A program made the position numbers and the translations under genes. Below, piece after piece: positions 7,442 through 16,747 of a stretch of DNA of 35,949 bases. Below the pieces are notes generated by a model, which saw nothing but the letters and a program-made list of their open reading frames with translations, was not told the DNA's origin and did not search any database. This DNA is from Lachnospiraceae bacterium (lineage in GTDB: Bacteria; Bacillota; Clostridia; Lachnospirales; Lachnospiraceae): positions 1-35,949 of the forward strand of contig JAFZOW010000038.1 of assembly GCA_017552715.1 (NCBI GenBank), given 5' to 3'. Position 1 is the first letter of the stretch. The number at the start of each line of letters is the position of its first letter.

Positions 7442-8584
7442 TTAAAGATCGTCCTCTGCCTCGGAAGCATCCATAAGGGCTCCCTGACTTTTCTTCTTCA
7501 GATAGGCATTGATAAAACGGTCGATATCGCCGTTGAGCACCGCATCGGCGTTGCCCGTTTCCTCTCCCGTGCGCAGGTCCTTCACCAGCTGGTAAGGCTG
7601 CAGGAAATAAGATCGGATCTGACTGCCCCAGGCGATGGACTTCAGATCACCCTGGATGCCCTTCATCTTGGCCTCTTCCTCGGCCTGCTTGAGGATCAGC
7701 AGTTTACCTCGCAGCATCTCCATGGCCTTGTCCTTGTTCTGGAACTGGCTGCGCTCGTTCTGGCACTGCACCACGATACCGGTGGGGATGTGGGTGATAC
7801 GGATGGCGGAGGAAGTCTTATTGATATGCTGACCGCCGGCGCCGCTGGAACGGTAGGTATCGATGCGCAGGTCGTCGGGATTGATCTCGATGCCCGCATC
7901 CTCCGTAAGCTCCGGAACCACGTCCACGGAAACAAAGGAGGTCTGCCGTTTGCCCTGGGCATTGAAAGGTGAGATGCGCACCAGGCGGTGCACTCCCTGC
8001 TCGGAACGCAGGTAACCGTAGGCATTCTCGCCGTTCACCTGAAAGTCCACGGACTTGATCCCTGCTTCGTCCCCGTCCTGCTGGTCCAGAAGCTCCAGGG
8101 TAAAGCCCTTCTTATCCACCCAGTGGCTGTACATACGGAAGAGCATGGAGGCCCAGTCGCAGCTTTCAGTACCGCCGGCTCCCGCATTGATCCGCATGAT
8201 GGCATTGTTGTTATCGTACTCACCGATGAGCAGGGTCTGCAGACGTATGGTCTCCAGCCCTTCGATAAAGCTGTCCAGTTCGGAACGCACCTCATCGATC
8301 ATGGAGGCATCGTTCTCCTCGTTGCCCATTTCGATAAGGGTCAGGATATCCTCGTAGCTCTGGGCAAGGCCGTCGCATTTCTCCACGGTATCCTTCATGT
8401 TCTTGGCTTCCTTGGAAAGCTTATTGGCCCGCTCCGGATCCGCCCAGAAATCGGGGCCGGACATTTCCATATCCAGCTCCTCGATGCGTTTCTTTTTATT
8501 TTCGATATCCAGGGAGTCCCGCACTTCCTTCAGTGTTTCGGTATACTGCGTAAGCTCCAGCTTCATCTGGTCAAGTTCAACCAT
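7442..8584 (-). CDS. prfB: Peptide chain release factor 2
   Basis: Class I release factor that reads UAA and UGA stop codons and triggers peptide release. It is 380 aa, close to the usual length. Signatures: the RF2 tripeptide SPF (205-207) in VRISPFNAQGKRQTS, the catalytic GGQ (250-252) in YRSSGAGGQHINKTSS, and the C-terminal DLRTGEETGN. The ATG at 8584 is preceded by GAGGAA at suitable distance. In many bacteria prfB has an in-frame UGA near codon 26 that is bypassed by a +1 frameshift. Here the corresponding place reads Ser24-Leu25-Asp26 as TCC CTG GAT with no stop, so the gene is continuous. It is separated from secA by 171 bases that hold a tandem-hairpin element. Confidence 0.97.
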   Translation of the reverse strand: MVELDQMKLELTQYTETLKEVRDSLDIENKKKRIEELDMEMSGPDFWADPERANKLSKEAKNMKDTVEKCDGLAQSYEDILTLIEMGNEENDASMIDEVRSELDSFIEGLETIRLQTLLIGEYDNNNAIMRINAGAGGTESCDWASMLFRMYSHWVDKKGFTLELLDQQDGDEAGIKSVDFQVNGENAYGYLRSEQGVHRLVRISPFNAQGKRQTSFVSVDVVPELTEDAGIEINPDDLRIDTYRSSGAGGQHINKTSSAIRITHIPTGIVVQCQNERSQFQNKDKAMEMLRGKLLILKQAEEEAKMKGIQGDLKSIAWGSQIRSYFLQPYQLVKDLRTGEETGNADAVLNGDIDRFINAYLKKKSQGALMDASEAEDDL

Positions 8585-8653
8585 TTCTTATTTCCTCAAT
8601 GTAGCGCCGTACAGGCCTTATACTCCGTGATACTCCGCACAGCCGCAGTTCTT

Positions 8654-8732
8654 AACTGTCCGAAACGCTCCGCATTTCACGGACAGTTGCGATTTGTCCA
8701 TGCACAATCGGCTACGCCGATGGCCAAATCGC
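8654..8732 (+). other. Tandem-hairpin element A, between secA and prfB
   Basis: Two adjacent hairpins with no spacer. Hairpin 1 (8654-8688) has 9-bp arms AACTGTCCG/CGGACAGTT. Hairpin 2 (8689-8732, 44 nt) has an outer stem GCGATTTG/CAAATCGC extended by CC/GG, a 5' bulge ATGCACA (8700-8706), and an inner 6-bp stem ATCGGC/GCCGAT capped by the triloop TAC. The strand given is the one on which its plan matches element B at 32502-32578. The flanking genes read the opposite strand, so in their mRNA the element appears in reverse. Whether it acts as DNA or RNA is unknown. Confidence 0.65.
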
Positions 8733-8755
8733 TGTACAACTCGGGCATCGCTTCT

Positions 8756-11350
8756 CTAACCCTCGTGGTATTCCCTGCATGTACAATTCTTATACTTCTT
8801 CCCGCTTCCGCAGGGGCAGGGATCATTGGGATAGATCTTCACATTCTCCCGCTTTTTCGGCTGCTTCTGCAGGGATTCGTCCTTGTTGGTGCCGGTGACC
8901 TTGGCCACCTGTTCGCGCTCCACCTTCTGTTCCACCTTCACGTGGAAGAGCAGGCGCACCGCATCCTCCTTGATGGCGGCTTCCATGGCACCGAACATAT
9001 CGAAGGCGCTCATCTTGAACTCTGCCAGCGGATCCTTCTGCCCCATGCTGGCCAGACCGGAAGCCTTCTCCAGCTGATCCATATCATCGATATGGTTCAT
9101 CCACTTGCGGTCGATGACACGCAGCAGGATCACACGCTCCACCTCACGGATCTGCTCCGGCTCGGGGAACTCGGCCTCTTTGGCTTCGTAAAGCTTCACA
9201 GCCTCTTCCTTCAGCTGCTGCTTCAGTGCATTCTTTTTCTTTTCGATCCTGGGCAGTACGATGGGCTCCAGAGGGATGATGGGCAGGAGCAGGTTATTGA
9301 GCTCGTTCAGATCCCAGGATGCGGGATCCCCGTCCTCCCCGATCACCGTGTCCACGGCACCTTCCACGATATCCGTGATCATCTTGTAGACCACATCCCG
9401 CATGCTCTCGCCGTTCAGCACGCGCAGACGCTCCCCGTAGATAACCTCGCGCTGCTCGTTCATCACCTGGTCGTACTGCAGCACGTTCTTACGTCTTGAG
9501 AAGTTGTTATTCTCGATACGCTTCTGGGCCCGCTCGATGGCACTGGAGAGCATACCGTGCTCGATACGCTGGTTCTCCGGGATGCCCAGGGCATTGAAGG
9601 TATTGATGAGCCGCTCCGAACCGAAGAGGCGCATCAGATCATCTTCCAGAGAGATATAGAATACGGATTCACCGGGATCGCCCTGACGGCCGGCACGACC
9701 GCGCAGCTGGTTGTCGATACGGCGGCTCTCATGCCGCTCCGTGCCGATGATCAGCAGACCACCCAGCTCTCTGGATTTTTCGTCCAGCTTGATATCCGTA
9801 CCACGGCCGGCCATGTTGGTAGCGATGGTCACGGCTCCGTGGATACCCGCATCCGCCACGATCTCGGCTTCCATCTCATGGAACTTGGCGTTCAGTACGT
9901 TATGCTTGATCCCTTCCTTGGTGAGCAGACGGCTCAGTTCCTCAGAAGCATCGATATTGATGGTACCCACCAGGATGGGCTGCCCCTTTGCGTGAGCTTC
10001 CTTGATACGCTCCACGATCTCGTGCAGCTTTTCCTTGCGGGTCTTGTAAACACAGTCGTTCTGATCGATACGGGCGATGGGCTTGTTGGTAGGGATCGAG
10101 ATAACATCCATGCCGTAGATATCCCGGAATTCCTGCTCTTCCGTAAGAGCCGTACCGGTCATGCCCGCCTTCTTCTCGAACTTGTTGAAGAAGTTCTGGA
10201 AGGTGATGGTGGCCAGGGTCATGGATTCGCGCTTGATCTTCACATGCTCCTTGGCTTCAATGGCCTGATGCAGGCCGTCGGAGAAACGGCGTCCCGGCAT
10301 CAGACGGCCGGTAAAGGAATCCACGATGATGACCTTATCATCATCCACCACGTAATCCTGATCCTTGAACATCAGGTAATTCGCCCGCAGGGCCAGGATC
10401 ATGTTATGCTGGATCTCGCTGTTCTCGGGATCCGCCAGGTTATCGATATGGAAGAATTTCTCCACCCGGTCCACACCGCGGGAAGTAAGGGTCACGTTCT
10501 TGTCCTTTTCGTTCAGGACAAAGTCCCCGGTCTCTTCTTCCTCTGCCGTCTGGGTGCCCATCATGGAATCCATCACGGCATCCAGCTTGTAGATCATCTC
10601 CTCGTCCTTGCCGCGCTTCATCTGCTTGGCCAGAACGTCACAGACTTCGTAGAGCTTGGTGGCCTTACCGCTCTGACCGGAAATGATCAGAGGCGTACGG
10701 GCTTCGTCGATGAGCACCGAGTCCACCTCATCGATGATGGCGTAATGCAGGCCCCGCTGTACCAGCTGCTCCTTATAGATGACCATGTTATCGCGCAGGT
10801 AATCGAAACCCAGCTCGTTATTGGTCACATAGGTGATATCGCAGTTGTAAGCCGCCCGGCGCTCATCACTCTTCATGTCGTTGAGGATCACGCCCACCGT
10901 CAGGCCCAGGAATTCGTGGATCTGTCCCATCCACTCCGCGTCACGCTTGGCCAGGTAATCATTCACCGTAACGATACACACGCCCTTGCCTTCCAGCGCA
11001 TTCAGATAGGCCGGCAGGGTGGATACCAGGGTTTTACCTTCACCGGTACGCATCTCGGCGATACGGCCCTGATGCAGTACGATACCACCGATGAGCTGCA
11101 CACGGAAGTGCTCCATGTTCAGCACTCTCCGTCCCGCCTCACGGACTACCGCAAAAGCTTCCGGCAGCAGATCGTCCAGGGTCTCCCCGTCGGCAAAACG
11201 TTTCTTGAACTCTGTGGTCTTTTCCCGCAGTGCCTCGTCCGAAAGGGACATCATTTCGTCCCGCATGGACTCGATCTTATCCACGATGGGGGCCACACGC
11301 TTCAGTTCCCTTTCACTGTGGGTCCCGAAGATCTTATCGATCAGATTCAT
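8756..11350 (-). CDS. secA: Preprotein translocase ATPase SecA
   Basis: The ATP-driven motor that pushes unfolded preproteins through the SecYEG channel. It is 864 aa and full length. Visible features: the N-terminal DEAD-type core with Walker [11 protein letters not shown] (near residue 100), [12 protein letters not shown], the DEVD box in [20 protein letters not shown], the preprotein cross-linking region, [30 protein letters not shown] and [13 protein letters not shown] of the second nucleotide-binding fold, and a C-terminal SEC-C zinc motif [12 protein letters not shown]. The ATG at 11350 lies three bases after the buk stop and its GGAG ribosome binding site is inside the buk coding end, so expression is probably tied to buk. 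A 105-base-plus noncoding stretch with element A follows. Confidence 0.98.
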   Translation of the reverse strand: MNLIDKIFGTHSERELKRVAPIVDKIESMRDEMMSLSDEALREKTTEFKKRFADGETLDDLLPEAFAVVREAGRRVLNMEHFRVQLIGGIVLHQGRIAEMRTGEGKTLVSTLPAYLNALEGKGVCIVTVNDYLAKRDAEWMGQIHEFLGLTVGVILNDMKSDERRAAYNCDITYVTNNELGFDYLRDNMVIYKEQLVQRGLHYAIIDEVDSVLIDEARTPLIISGQSGKATKLYEVCDVLAKQMKRGKDEEMIYKLDAVMDSMMGTQTAEEEETGDFVLNEKDKNVTLTSRGVDRVEKFFHIDNLADPENSEIQHNMILALRANYLMFKDQDYVVDDDKVIIVDSFTGRLMPGRRFSDGLHQAIEAKEHVKIKRESMTLATITFQNFFNKFEKKAGMTGTALTEEQEFRDIYGMDVISIPTNKPIARIDQNDCVYKTRKEKLHEIVERIKEAHAKGQPILVGTINIDASEELSRLLTKEGIKHNVLNAKFHEMEAEIVADAGIHGAVTIATNMAGRGTDIKLDEKSRELGGLLIIGTERHESRRIDNQLRGRAGRQGDPGESVFYISLEDDLMRLFGSERLINTFNALGIPENQRIEHGMLSSAIERAQKRIENNNFSRRKNVLQYDQVMNEQREVIYGERLRVLNGESMRDVVYKMITDIVEGAVDTVIGEDGDPASWDLNELNNLLLPIIPLEPIVLPRIEKKKNALKQQLKEEAVKLYEAKEAEFPEPEQIREVERVILLRVIDRKWMNHIDDMDQLEKASGLASMGQKDPLAEFKMSAFDMFGAMEAAIKEDAVRLLFHVKVEQKVEREQVAKVTGTNKDESLQKQPKKRENVKIYPNDPCPCGSGKKYKNCTCREYHEG

Positions 11351-11353
11351 ATT

Positions 11354-12418
11354 TTAATACTCCATTGCCTTTTCTTCGCCATTGAGTACACGCAGACCGC
11401 CCTGGGCCAGCGCCAGCAGTTCATCCTCACCGGGATAGACCGTGATGGGTGCGATCCAGGAAAGCTTTGCCTTGAAGGCTTCCATTACGATCTTGCTGTA
11501 AGCGATACCGCCGGTAAAGATGATCTGATCCACCTTACCCTCCAGTACCGCAGCCTGAGCGCCTACATTCTTGCAGATCTGGTATACGAAGGCATCGTAA
11601 ACTTCCTTGGCCTTTTCGTCGCCGGCAGCGATCTTCTCTTCCACCACGCGGGCATCGTTGGTGCCCAGATAAGCATTGAAGCCGCCGTTGCCCACCAGCA
11701 TCTTATAGATGGTCTTCTCATCGTATTTCCCGGAGAAGCAGAGCTTCACCAGTGCTCCGGGAGGTACAGCACCCGAACGCTCCGGAGAGAAGGCTCCGTC
11801 ACCGTCCAGTGCATTGAACACGTCCACGATACGGCCGTTCAGATGTGCGCCCACGGACACACCGCCGCCCATGTGTACCACGATCAGGCGAAGGCTGTCA
11901 TAAGCCTTCCCCTGCTCCTTGGCATAGCGCTTTGCAACAGCCTTCTGGTTCAAAGCATGGAAAACGCTGGTGCGGGGCAGCTCGGGATTACCGGAATAAC
12001 GGGCCAGAGGCTGCAGTTCATCCACCACCACGGGATCCACGATATAGGAAGGGATCCCTACGGAATCGGCGATCTCGCGGGCCAGGATGCCGCCCAGGTT
12101 GGAAGCATGCTGCCCCTGCTTTCCGATCTCCAGATCGTGAAGCAGCGCATCCGTCACGGGATAGGTACCGCCGGGGATGGGCTTGAGCATACCGCCGCGG
12201 CCTACCACTGCGGAAAGATCCTTCAGTTCAACGCCCTTGGAGGCGATAAAGTCGGTGATCAGCTTTTTGCGGAAATCCTTCTGATCCACGATGCTTGCAT
12301 ACTGCGCGATCTCCTCGGTGGAGTGGCGCAGGGTCTCTTCAAATAAAAGGGTCTCGTCCTCGAACACACCGATCTTGGTGGAGGTGGAACCCGGATTGAT
12401 GATCAGTAATTTTGCCAT
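11354..12418 (-). CDS. buk: Butyrate kinase
   Basis: Converts butyryl phosphate and ADP to butyrate and ATP, the energy-yielding last step of the kinase route of butyrate fermentation. The 354-aa length matches butyrate kinases and is shorter than acetate kinases (about 400). ASKHA-fold motifs are seen: [16 protein letters not shown] (phosphate 1), [23 protein letters not shown] (phosphate 2), [11 protein letters not shown] and [10 protein letters not shown] (adenosine). An AAGGAG ribosome binding site precedes the ATG. It is 24 bases downstream of ptb and three bases upstream of secA, an unusual neighbour. Branched-chain fatty-acid kinases are close relatives, but the pairing with ptb and the nearby butyryl-CoA operon favour butyrate. 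Confidence 0.95.
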   Translation of the reverse strand: MAKLLIINPGSTSTKIGVFEDETLLFEETLRHSTEEIAQYASIVDQKDFRKKLITDFIASKGVELKDLSAVVGRGGMLKPIPGGTYPVTDALLHDLEIGKQGQHASNLGGILAREIADSVGIPSYIVDPVVVDELQPLARYSGNPELPRTSVFHALNQKAVAKRYAKEQGKAYDSLRLIVVHMGGGVSVGAHLNGRIVDVFNALDGDGAFSPERSGAVPPGALVKLCFSGKYDEKTIYKMLVGNGGFNAYLGTNDARVVEEKIAAGDEKAKEVYDAFVYQICKNVGAQAAVLEGKVDQIIFTGGIAYSKIVMEAFKAKLSWIAPITVYPGEDELLALAQGGLRVLNGEEKAMEY

Positions 12419-12442
12419 GTTTTTTCTCCTTATATACGACGC

Positions 12443-13360
12443 TTATGCATTCTTCAAATGCTCGGCTACAATGGCGCCCAAAGCGAGGGAATTCACCTTC
12501 ACTTCCTTGGAATCGGAACGGGAGGTAAGGATCACGGGAGCCTTGGTGCCGGTCATGATGTTACCGTTCTTGCAGTCCACCAGATGGGTCAGGGCCTTGT
12601 AGACCAGGTTGCCTGCGTGGATATCCGGGAAGAGGATCACATCCGCATCACCGGTGATCTTGCGGCCGGAAGCACCCTTATGCTGTGCAGCCTCGCGGTC
12701 GATGGCGATATCCAGGGAAAGAGGTCCGTCCACGATGCAGTTCTTGATCTTTCCTTCCTCGCACATCTTCGTCAGCTCGTCGGCCTCTACGGTCACGGGC
12801 ATCTTGGGGTTCACTACTTCCACAGCGGCTACGGGTGCAACCTTGGGGCACTCGATGCCGCAGGCCCGGGCGATGTCCACGGTATTCTCGATGATGGCCA
12901 CCTTCTCCTCCAGCGTGGGATAAGGGATAAAGGCCACATCCGTAAGGAAGAGCAGGCCCTCACGTCCCTTCATCTCAAACACACATACATGGGAAAGGGT
13001 CTTGTCGGTACGCAGGCCCACTTCCTTATTCAGAACGCTCTTTAAGAAATTCTTGGTATCGATGAGGCCCTTCATATACATATCGGCCTTGCCGGTGTGC
13101 ACCAGCTCCACCGCCTTGGTAGCTGCTTCGATATCGTCCTTTACGTCCACCACTTCGAAATTGCCAAGGTCGATGCCCAGCTCCTTCGCAATGGGTTCCA
13201 TCTTATCCTTATCCCCTACCAGGATGGCATCCGCGATGCCCCTGACCCGGGCTTCCTCCACAGCCTCCAGCACCGGACCGTCCTGGGCCACGGCAACGGA
13301 AACCTTCTTGCGGCTCACGCTTGCAACTTTAGACAACAGATCATCAAAGCTCTTGCTCAT
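12443..13360 (-). CDS. ptb: Phosphate butyryltransferase
   Basis: Exchanges CoA for phosphate on butyryl-CoA to give butyryl phosphate for Buk. The 305-aa protein belongs to the phosphate acetyl/butyryltransferase family: N-terminal VSVAVAQDGPVLEAVEEA, ADAILVGDKDKMEPIAKELG, ADMYMKGLIDTKNFLKSVL, and C-terminal ADVILFPDIHAGNLVYKAL. The frame is open further to 13402, but the ATG at 13360 is preceded by AAAAAGGAG at eight-base spacing and gives the family N-terminus MSKSFDDLL. A promoter at 13438-13466 and a leader hairpin at 13407-13425 lie upstream. It is the first gene of ptb-buk-secA-prfB. Confidence 0.95.
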   Translation of the reverse strand: MSKSFDDLLSKVASVSRKKVSVAVAQDGPVLEAVEEARVRGIADAILVGDKDKMEPIAKELGIDLGNFEVVDVKDDIEAATKAVELVHTGKADMYMKGLIDTKNFLKSVLNKEVGLRTDKTLSHVCVFEMKGREGLLFLTDVAFIPYPTLEEKVAIIENTVDIARACGIECPKVAPVAAVEVVNPKMPVTVEADELTKMCEEGKIKNCIVDGPLSLDIAIDREAAQHKGASGRKITGDADVILFPDIHAGNLVYKALTHLVDCKNGNIMTGTKAPVILTSRSDSKEVKVNSLALGAIVAEHLKNA

Positions 13361-13406
13361 CTTTCTTACTCCTTTTTCCTTAAATACACTGTATATTCGC
13401 ACTCAG

Positions 13407-13425
13407 GGAAAGGACCTGCCTTTCC
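13407..13425 (-). promoter_or_regulatory. Palindrome in the ptb leader
   Basis: Perfect 7-bp arms GGAAAGG/CCTTTCC with a five-base loop, located just downstream of the predicted +1 (near 13431) and upstream of the ptb ribosome binding site. No U tract follows, so it is not a terminator. It could be an operator or an mRNA-stabilising hairpin. Confidence 0.4.
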
Positions 13426-13437
13426 ACAATCTTCACC

Positions 13438-13466
13438 ATTCTATTACATTTCCCCGTGAAATGCAA
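13438..13466 (-). promoter_or_regulatory. Sigma-A promoter for ptb-buk-secA-prfB
   Basis: On the minus strand TTGCAT (13466-13461), a 17-base spacer and TAGAAT (13443-13438). Predicted +1 near 13431 leaves a leader of about 70 nt. Between this promoter and the end of the preceding DHHW gene lies a short stretch with the direct repeat ATATACCCC twice and a GCCGG/CCGGC hairpin without a U tract; no clear terminator is seen there. Confidence 0.6.
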
Positions 13467-13533
13467 GGGGGAGATAAAGTATGGGGTATATGGGGTATAT
13501 CCCGGCCGGACGCCGGCTGTAGTGCCGATCAGG

Positions 13534-14727
13534 CTAGTATATCCCTCCGATGCCGGTGTCGGAATCCAGAGTACCCATGTTGTAGAGGATCAGCACATCC
13601 GTGATCCCGGGATGCTCGTTGATGAACTTCGAGGGCCCGCCTTTATAGTAGCGGGTGTCGAAGATATAGACCGTGTGGTAGTGGTTCAGTAAAAAGGGAA
13701 CGAAGCAGTTGGCGTAGCTGTCCTTCACCAGGGCGATGGCCCCCCGCTCCTCCGGTACAGCATCATTGGTGATGGTGATAAAGCTGTGCTGGTTGCTTAG
13801 GAAGAGGGAATACTTGTCCCGCATATCCAGATAGCTCAAGTCATAGGGGCTGTCGCTTCCCACGTCCCCGTAATCCACCGTAAGCTCCCAGGAAGGGTCG
13901 CTGTAGAGGGTGATGCTGTCGCTTCCGAACCAGGGGTCGTTAAGCTTGGAGTAAATGGTCCCCTGGAATTCCTCCGTTACGGTCTCGGCCGTATAAGCTT
14001 CAAGAGCTGTCGGCGTCAGACCCCTGCTTTTGCAGAAGCATTGATAGCCGATATATGCCCCGTAAGTCGTCCAGTGATGATCGGTACGGTAAAAGAGAGC
14101 CTTCTCCGCATCTTCCTTCAGGGCAGCGGACACATCGATGCAGTCTGCCCGCCCCGCCATGGCGCTGTAGATACGGTCGATATCCGACTGCTGTACGGCC
14201 GCGGGAGACTTTCCCTCCGGAAGGAGTCCGCTCCTTTCGTACAGTTCCTGGGCCAGACGGTCCGGGGCCTGTTTGGGAAGACGGTCCTTATTCACCGTGA
14301 CCGCGGTGGGCACCAGCATCAGACTCACCCGGGCATCCGTAAGATTATCCGCAAGCTTGGTCCACTGGGTGATGTCTTTGTCTATGTTCTTCGGTTCCTC
14401 ATAGGCGTTGATCAGACTGCCGTCCCCTGCCAGATACACGCCGCCGATCTCTTTACGCCCGCTCATGCGCAGGGCCTCGGAATGTATCCCCAGGAATTCA
14501 TCCCGCATGGGGAACTGATCCGTGACATATTCCTTGATACCGTCGGTAAAACGCCCTTCCTTCAGGGCCGTAAAGGAATATTCCGGGAACTGTGCCAGCT
14601 TCCGGTTTTCATTCTCGGAAAAGTCCCTTTTTGCCGACAGGAAAAAGCCCCCGGTGAAGACCAGGATCAGGGCACATACCATATAGACGATGACGCGGTC
14701 GCTGACCGTAAGCTTTTCGTTCTCCAT
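13534..14727 (-). CDS. DHHW-family (AlgX/DltD-like) SGNH-fold protein
   Basis: A 397-aa protein with an N-terminal membrane anchor (about residues 12-30) and an extracellular domain. It carries the family signature YRTDHHWTTYGAY (DHHW at 216-219), an early FSENENRKLAQFP motif, and LVKDSYANCFVPFL, whose Ser is the likely nucleophile of the SGNH-like site. Such proteins usually partner with an MBOAT acyltransferase and transfer acyl groups, often acetyl, to extracellular polysaccharides. Here the MBOAT gene ends three bases before this start, which fits. Substrate and donor are not known. It is the last gene of the operon that starts at 18742. Confidence 0.85.
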   Translation of the reverse strand: MENEKLTVSDRVIVYMVCALILVFTGGFFLSAKRDFSENENRKLAQFPEYSFTALKEGRFTDGIKEYVTDQFPMRDEFLGIHSEALRMSGRKEIGGVYLAGDGSLINAYEEPKNIDKDITQWTKLADNLTDARVSLMLVPTAVTVNKDRLPKQAPDRLAQELYERSGLLPEGKSPAAVQQSDIDRIYSAMAGRADCIDVSAALKEDAEKALFYRTDHHWTTYGAYIGYQCFCKSRGLTPTALEAYTAETVTEEFQGTIYSKLNDPWFGSDSITLYSDPSWELTVDYGDVGSDSPYDLSYLDMRDKYSLFLSNQHSFITITNDAVPEERGAIALVKDSYANCFVPFLLNHYHTVYIFDTRYYKGGPSKFINEHPGITDVLILYNMGTLDSDTGIGGIY

Positions 14728-14730
14728 CTC

Positions 14731-16140
14731 TTAAAACCTGAAATACAGAAAAGGGTTATAGGAATCCTGCACCAGTCCCGCCACTACCAGGAGGAAAAGG
14801 ACCAGTGTCAGAAGCCCCGCCGCCAGGTTCATAAGCCTGCGGCGATAGCTCGTTGCTTCCTGCAAGTGCATTTTAACACGAGGATACACAGGGAAGGCAA
14901 AGATCAGCCCTGCCAGCAGGAAGGGCAGGTAATTCCCCGCATACCAGAACAGATCACCGGAAAGGGGAAGGGCTACACCGATGCCGATGAGCTTCGGGAA
15001 ATATACTGCCAGTTCATGCAGATCATCAAAGGTAAATATCCCGAAACCGATCACTACGATGATGATGGCGTACAGGTGCTGAAGGAGCTTCGGCCACTTC
15101 TTCAGCTTTTCGCCCCAGAGATATTTCTCCAGAGCAAGAAGGATGCCGTGATACAGCCCCCAGAGCACAAAGTTCCATGAAGCTCCGTGCCAGAGTCCCG
15201 TCAGAAACCATACCGCGAACATATTCCGCAGGTGCTTTGCCACCCCTACACGGTTGCCCCCCAGAGGGATATAGACATAATCACGAAACCAGGTGGAAAG
15301 GGATACGTGCCATTTCCGCCAGAAATCCGTGATGGAAGTAGCGCTTAAGGGGTACAGGAAGTTTTCGGGGAAATGAAAGCCCAGCATGGTCCCCAGACCG
15401 ATGGCCATATCGCTGTAGGCCGAAAAGTCATAATAAAGCTGCAGGGTAAAGCACAGAAGCCCCAGCCAGGCCGTGGGGATACTGATGGAGGCATCCGCAC
15501 GGATCAGCTCCCAGAGTTCTCCCAGCTGATTGGCGATGAGCACCTTACGGAAAAGCCCGATCAGGAAGCGCTTAAAGCCCCGTACAAATCCGCTCTCGTT
15601 CACCTGACGGCCGTGCAGATCCTTCTGAACGCTCTCGAATCGCACGATGGGTCCGGCAATGAGCTGTGGGAACATGCATACATAAGTCAGATAGGAAAAA
15701 TAATTCCGCTCGGGACGGATCTTTTCCTTATATACATCAATGGAATAGCTGACGGTCTGGAAGGTATAGAAACTGATACCGATGGGCAGGGCTATGCCGG
15801 GGAGCTTTGCATCCCAGGGTGTAAGGCTGTTCCATATCCCCACGGCAAAATCCGCATATTTAAAGAAAGCCAGCAGGCCCAGATTGATGAGCAGCGCTAT
15901 GCACAGACTGAGCTTCCGCAGCTTCGGAAATGCGTGAAGACTGCTCATGATACGGCCGTTGCACCAGTCCACAAAAGAAGAGAAGAGCATCAGCAAGATA
16001 TATACCGGCTCTCCCCAGGCATAAAAGATCAGACTGAAAACCAGCAGCACCACATTCTTCCCCCTGCCGGGGATCAGAAAATAACACAAAAGAAAGGCCG
16101 GCAGGAAAAAGAACAGAAAAGGGATACTGGAAAAGACCAT
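14731..16140 (-). CDS. MBOAT-family O-acyltransferase (AlgI/DltB-like)
   Basis: A 469-aa polytopic membrane protein with roughly ten hydrophobic segments. It opens with MVFSSIPFLFFFLPAFLLCY and has NYFSYLTYVCMFPQLIAGPI, LYYDFSAYSDMAIGLG, SITDFWRKWHVSLSTWFRDY and YIPLGGNRVG. The active-site histidine lies in TGLWHGASWNFVLWG (about His318). These enzymes pass acyl groups across the membrane for O-acylation of polysaccharides such as alginate or wall polymers. The ATG follows the stop of the DUF4358 gene by one base (TAAGATG), so translation is likely coupled. The direct downstream partner is the DHHW protein, forming the usual two-part acylation unit. Confidence 0.93.
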   Translation of the reverse strand: MVFSSIPFLFFFLPAFLLCYFLIPGRGKNVVLLVFSLIFYAWGEPVYILLMLFSSFVDWCNGRIMSSLHAFPKLRKLSLCIALLINLGLLAFFKYADFAVGIWNSLTPWDAKLPGIALPIGISFYTFQTVSYSIDVYKEKIRPERNYFSYLTYVCMFPQLIAGPIVRFESVQKDLHGRQVNESGFVRGFKRFLIGLFRKVLIANQLGELWELIRADASISIPTAWLGLLCFTLQLYYDFSAYSDMAIGLGTMLGFHFPENFLYPLSATSITDFWRKWHVSLSTWFRDYVYIPLGGNRVGVAKHLRNMFAVWFLTGLWHGASWNFVLWGLYHGILLALEKYLWGEKLKKWPKLLQHLYAIIIVVIGFGIFTFDDLHELAVYFPKLIGIGVALPLSGDLFWYAGNYLPFLLAGLIFAFPVYPRVKMHLQEATSYRRRLMNLAAGLLTLVLFLLVVAGLVQDSYNPFLYFRF

Positions 16141-16141
16141 C

Positions 16142-16747
16142 TTACTCTACCGCGCTCTTGAGGATCTCCTCCATGGCCGAAGCTTCCGGCGAGATGAAGA
16201 GATAGATGAAGCCGCCCTGCTCCTTTACGGCAGCCGCCTTCACATACTCACTCTGACCGGGTACGGCCTTGTCCATATAGTCCATCATATCCTCGGTGGA
16301 AAGCTGGGCCAGTTCGGAACCCACCTTCGCCTTGATGGCTTCCGTATCGGCTCCTGCCTTGGGCTTAACGATGAACACACGGTCCACGTGGGTCTCATCC
16401 CCCTCGGCGCAGACATAGGATTCCAGATCCGCCGCATCCAGACCGTACTTGTTCATGATCCAGTCATCATCCGCGATATACATATCCGGCATGGCCAGCG
16501 CCGTGGTGATCTGATCATAGATCATCTGCGCCGTTGCAGCCTCCTGCCCAGGATCCGCTTCCTGCCCGGGATCCGTTGTCGCGGCTTCCGTGGGTTTTGC
16601 ATCCTCTCCGGGCTTGGTCTCGGGCTGCTGTGTTTCCGCCTTGGTAGGCTCCGCAACAGGCGCCGGCTCCTTCTCCCCGCAGGCTGCCAGCATAAGCACC
16701 GCAGCTGCTGCCGCGGCCATGGTCTTCATTCCGTTAATTCTCCTCAT
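16142..16747 (-). CDS. DUF4358-type lipoprotein
   Basis: An exported lipoprotein of about 201 aa. The signal peptide ends in LAAC, followed by a Thr/Glu/Pro-rich linker of about 60 residues and a small folded domain (YDQITTALAMPDMYIADDDW to ISPEASAMEEIL). This resembles DUF4358 proteins found beside MBOAT, DHHW and SGNH genes in Lachnospiraceae; function is unknown. Start choice: the frame is open upstream to 16852, but the ATG at 16747 has GAGGAGG nine bases before it and gives a basic signal-peptide start (MRRINGMKTM). The ATG at 16729, with GAGGAG ten bases upstream, is a close alternative. The gene overlaps the end of the SGNH gene before it and nearly touches the MBOAT gene after it. Confidence 0.75.
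   Translation of the reverse strand: MRRINGMKTMAAAAAAVLMLAACGEKEPAPVAEPTKAETQQPETKPGEDAKPTEAATTDPGQEADPGQEAATAQMIYDQITTALAMPDMYIADDDWIMNKYGLDAADLESYVCAEGDETHVDRVFIVKPKAGADTEAIKAKVGSELAQLSTEDMMDYMDKAVPGQSEYVKAAAVKEQGGFIYLFISPEASAMEEILKSAVE

Noticed and set aside
8654-8732. Integron attC site
   Set aside because: The hairpins lack the RYYYAAC/GTTRRRY ends, there is no integrase or cassette array, and neighbours are housekeeping genes.
9557-12346. A 929-codon open frame on the plus strand opposite secA and buk
   Set aside because: It is a shadow of the GC-rich codon pattern of two certain genes on the minus strand; its His/Leu/Gln-rich product has no recognisable motif. Many other antisense frames in the window are the same kind of artefact.
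11354-12418. Acetate kinase
   Set aside because: At 354 aa it is too short, it is paired with ptb, and its motifs fit butyrate kinase.
13484-13502. Direct repeat ATATACCCC twice
   Set aside because: Only two short copies between the DHHW gene and the ptb promoter; not distinguishable from chance.
13503-13520. Terminator after the DHHW gene
   Set aside because: The GCCGG/CCGGC hairpin is short and is followed by GGGATATACC rather than a T tract.
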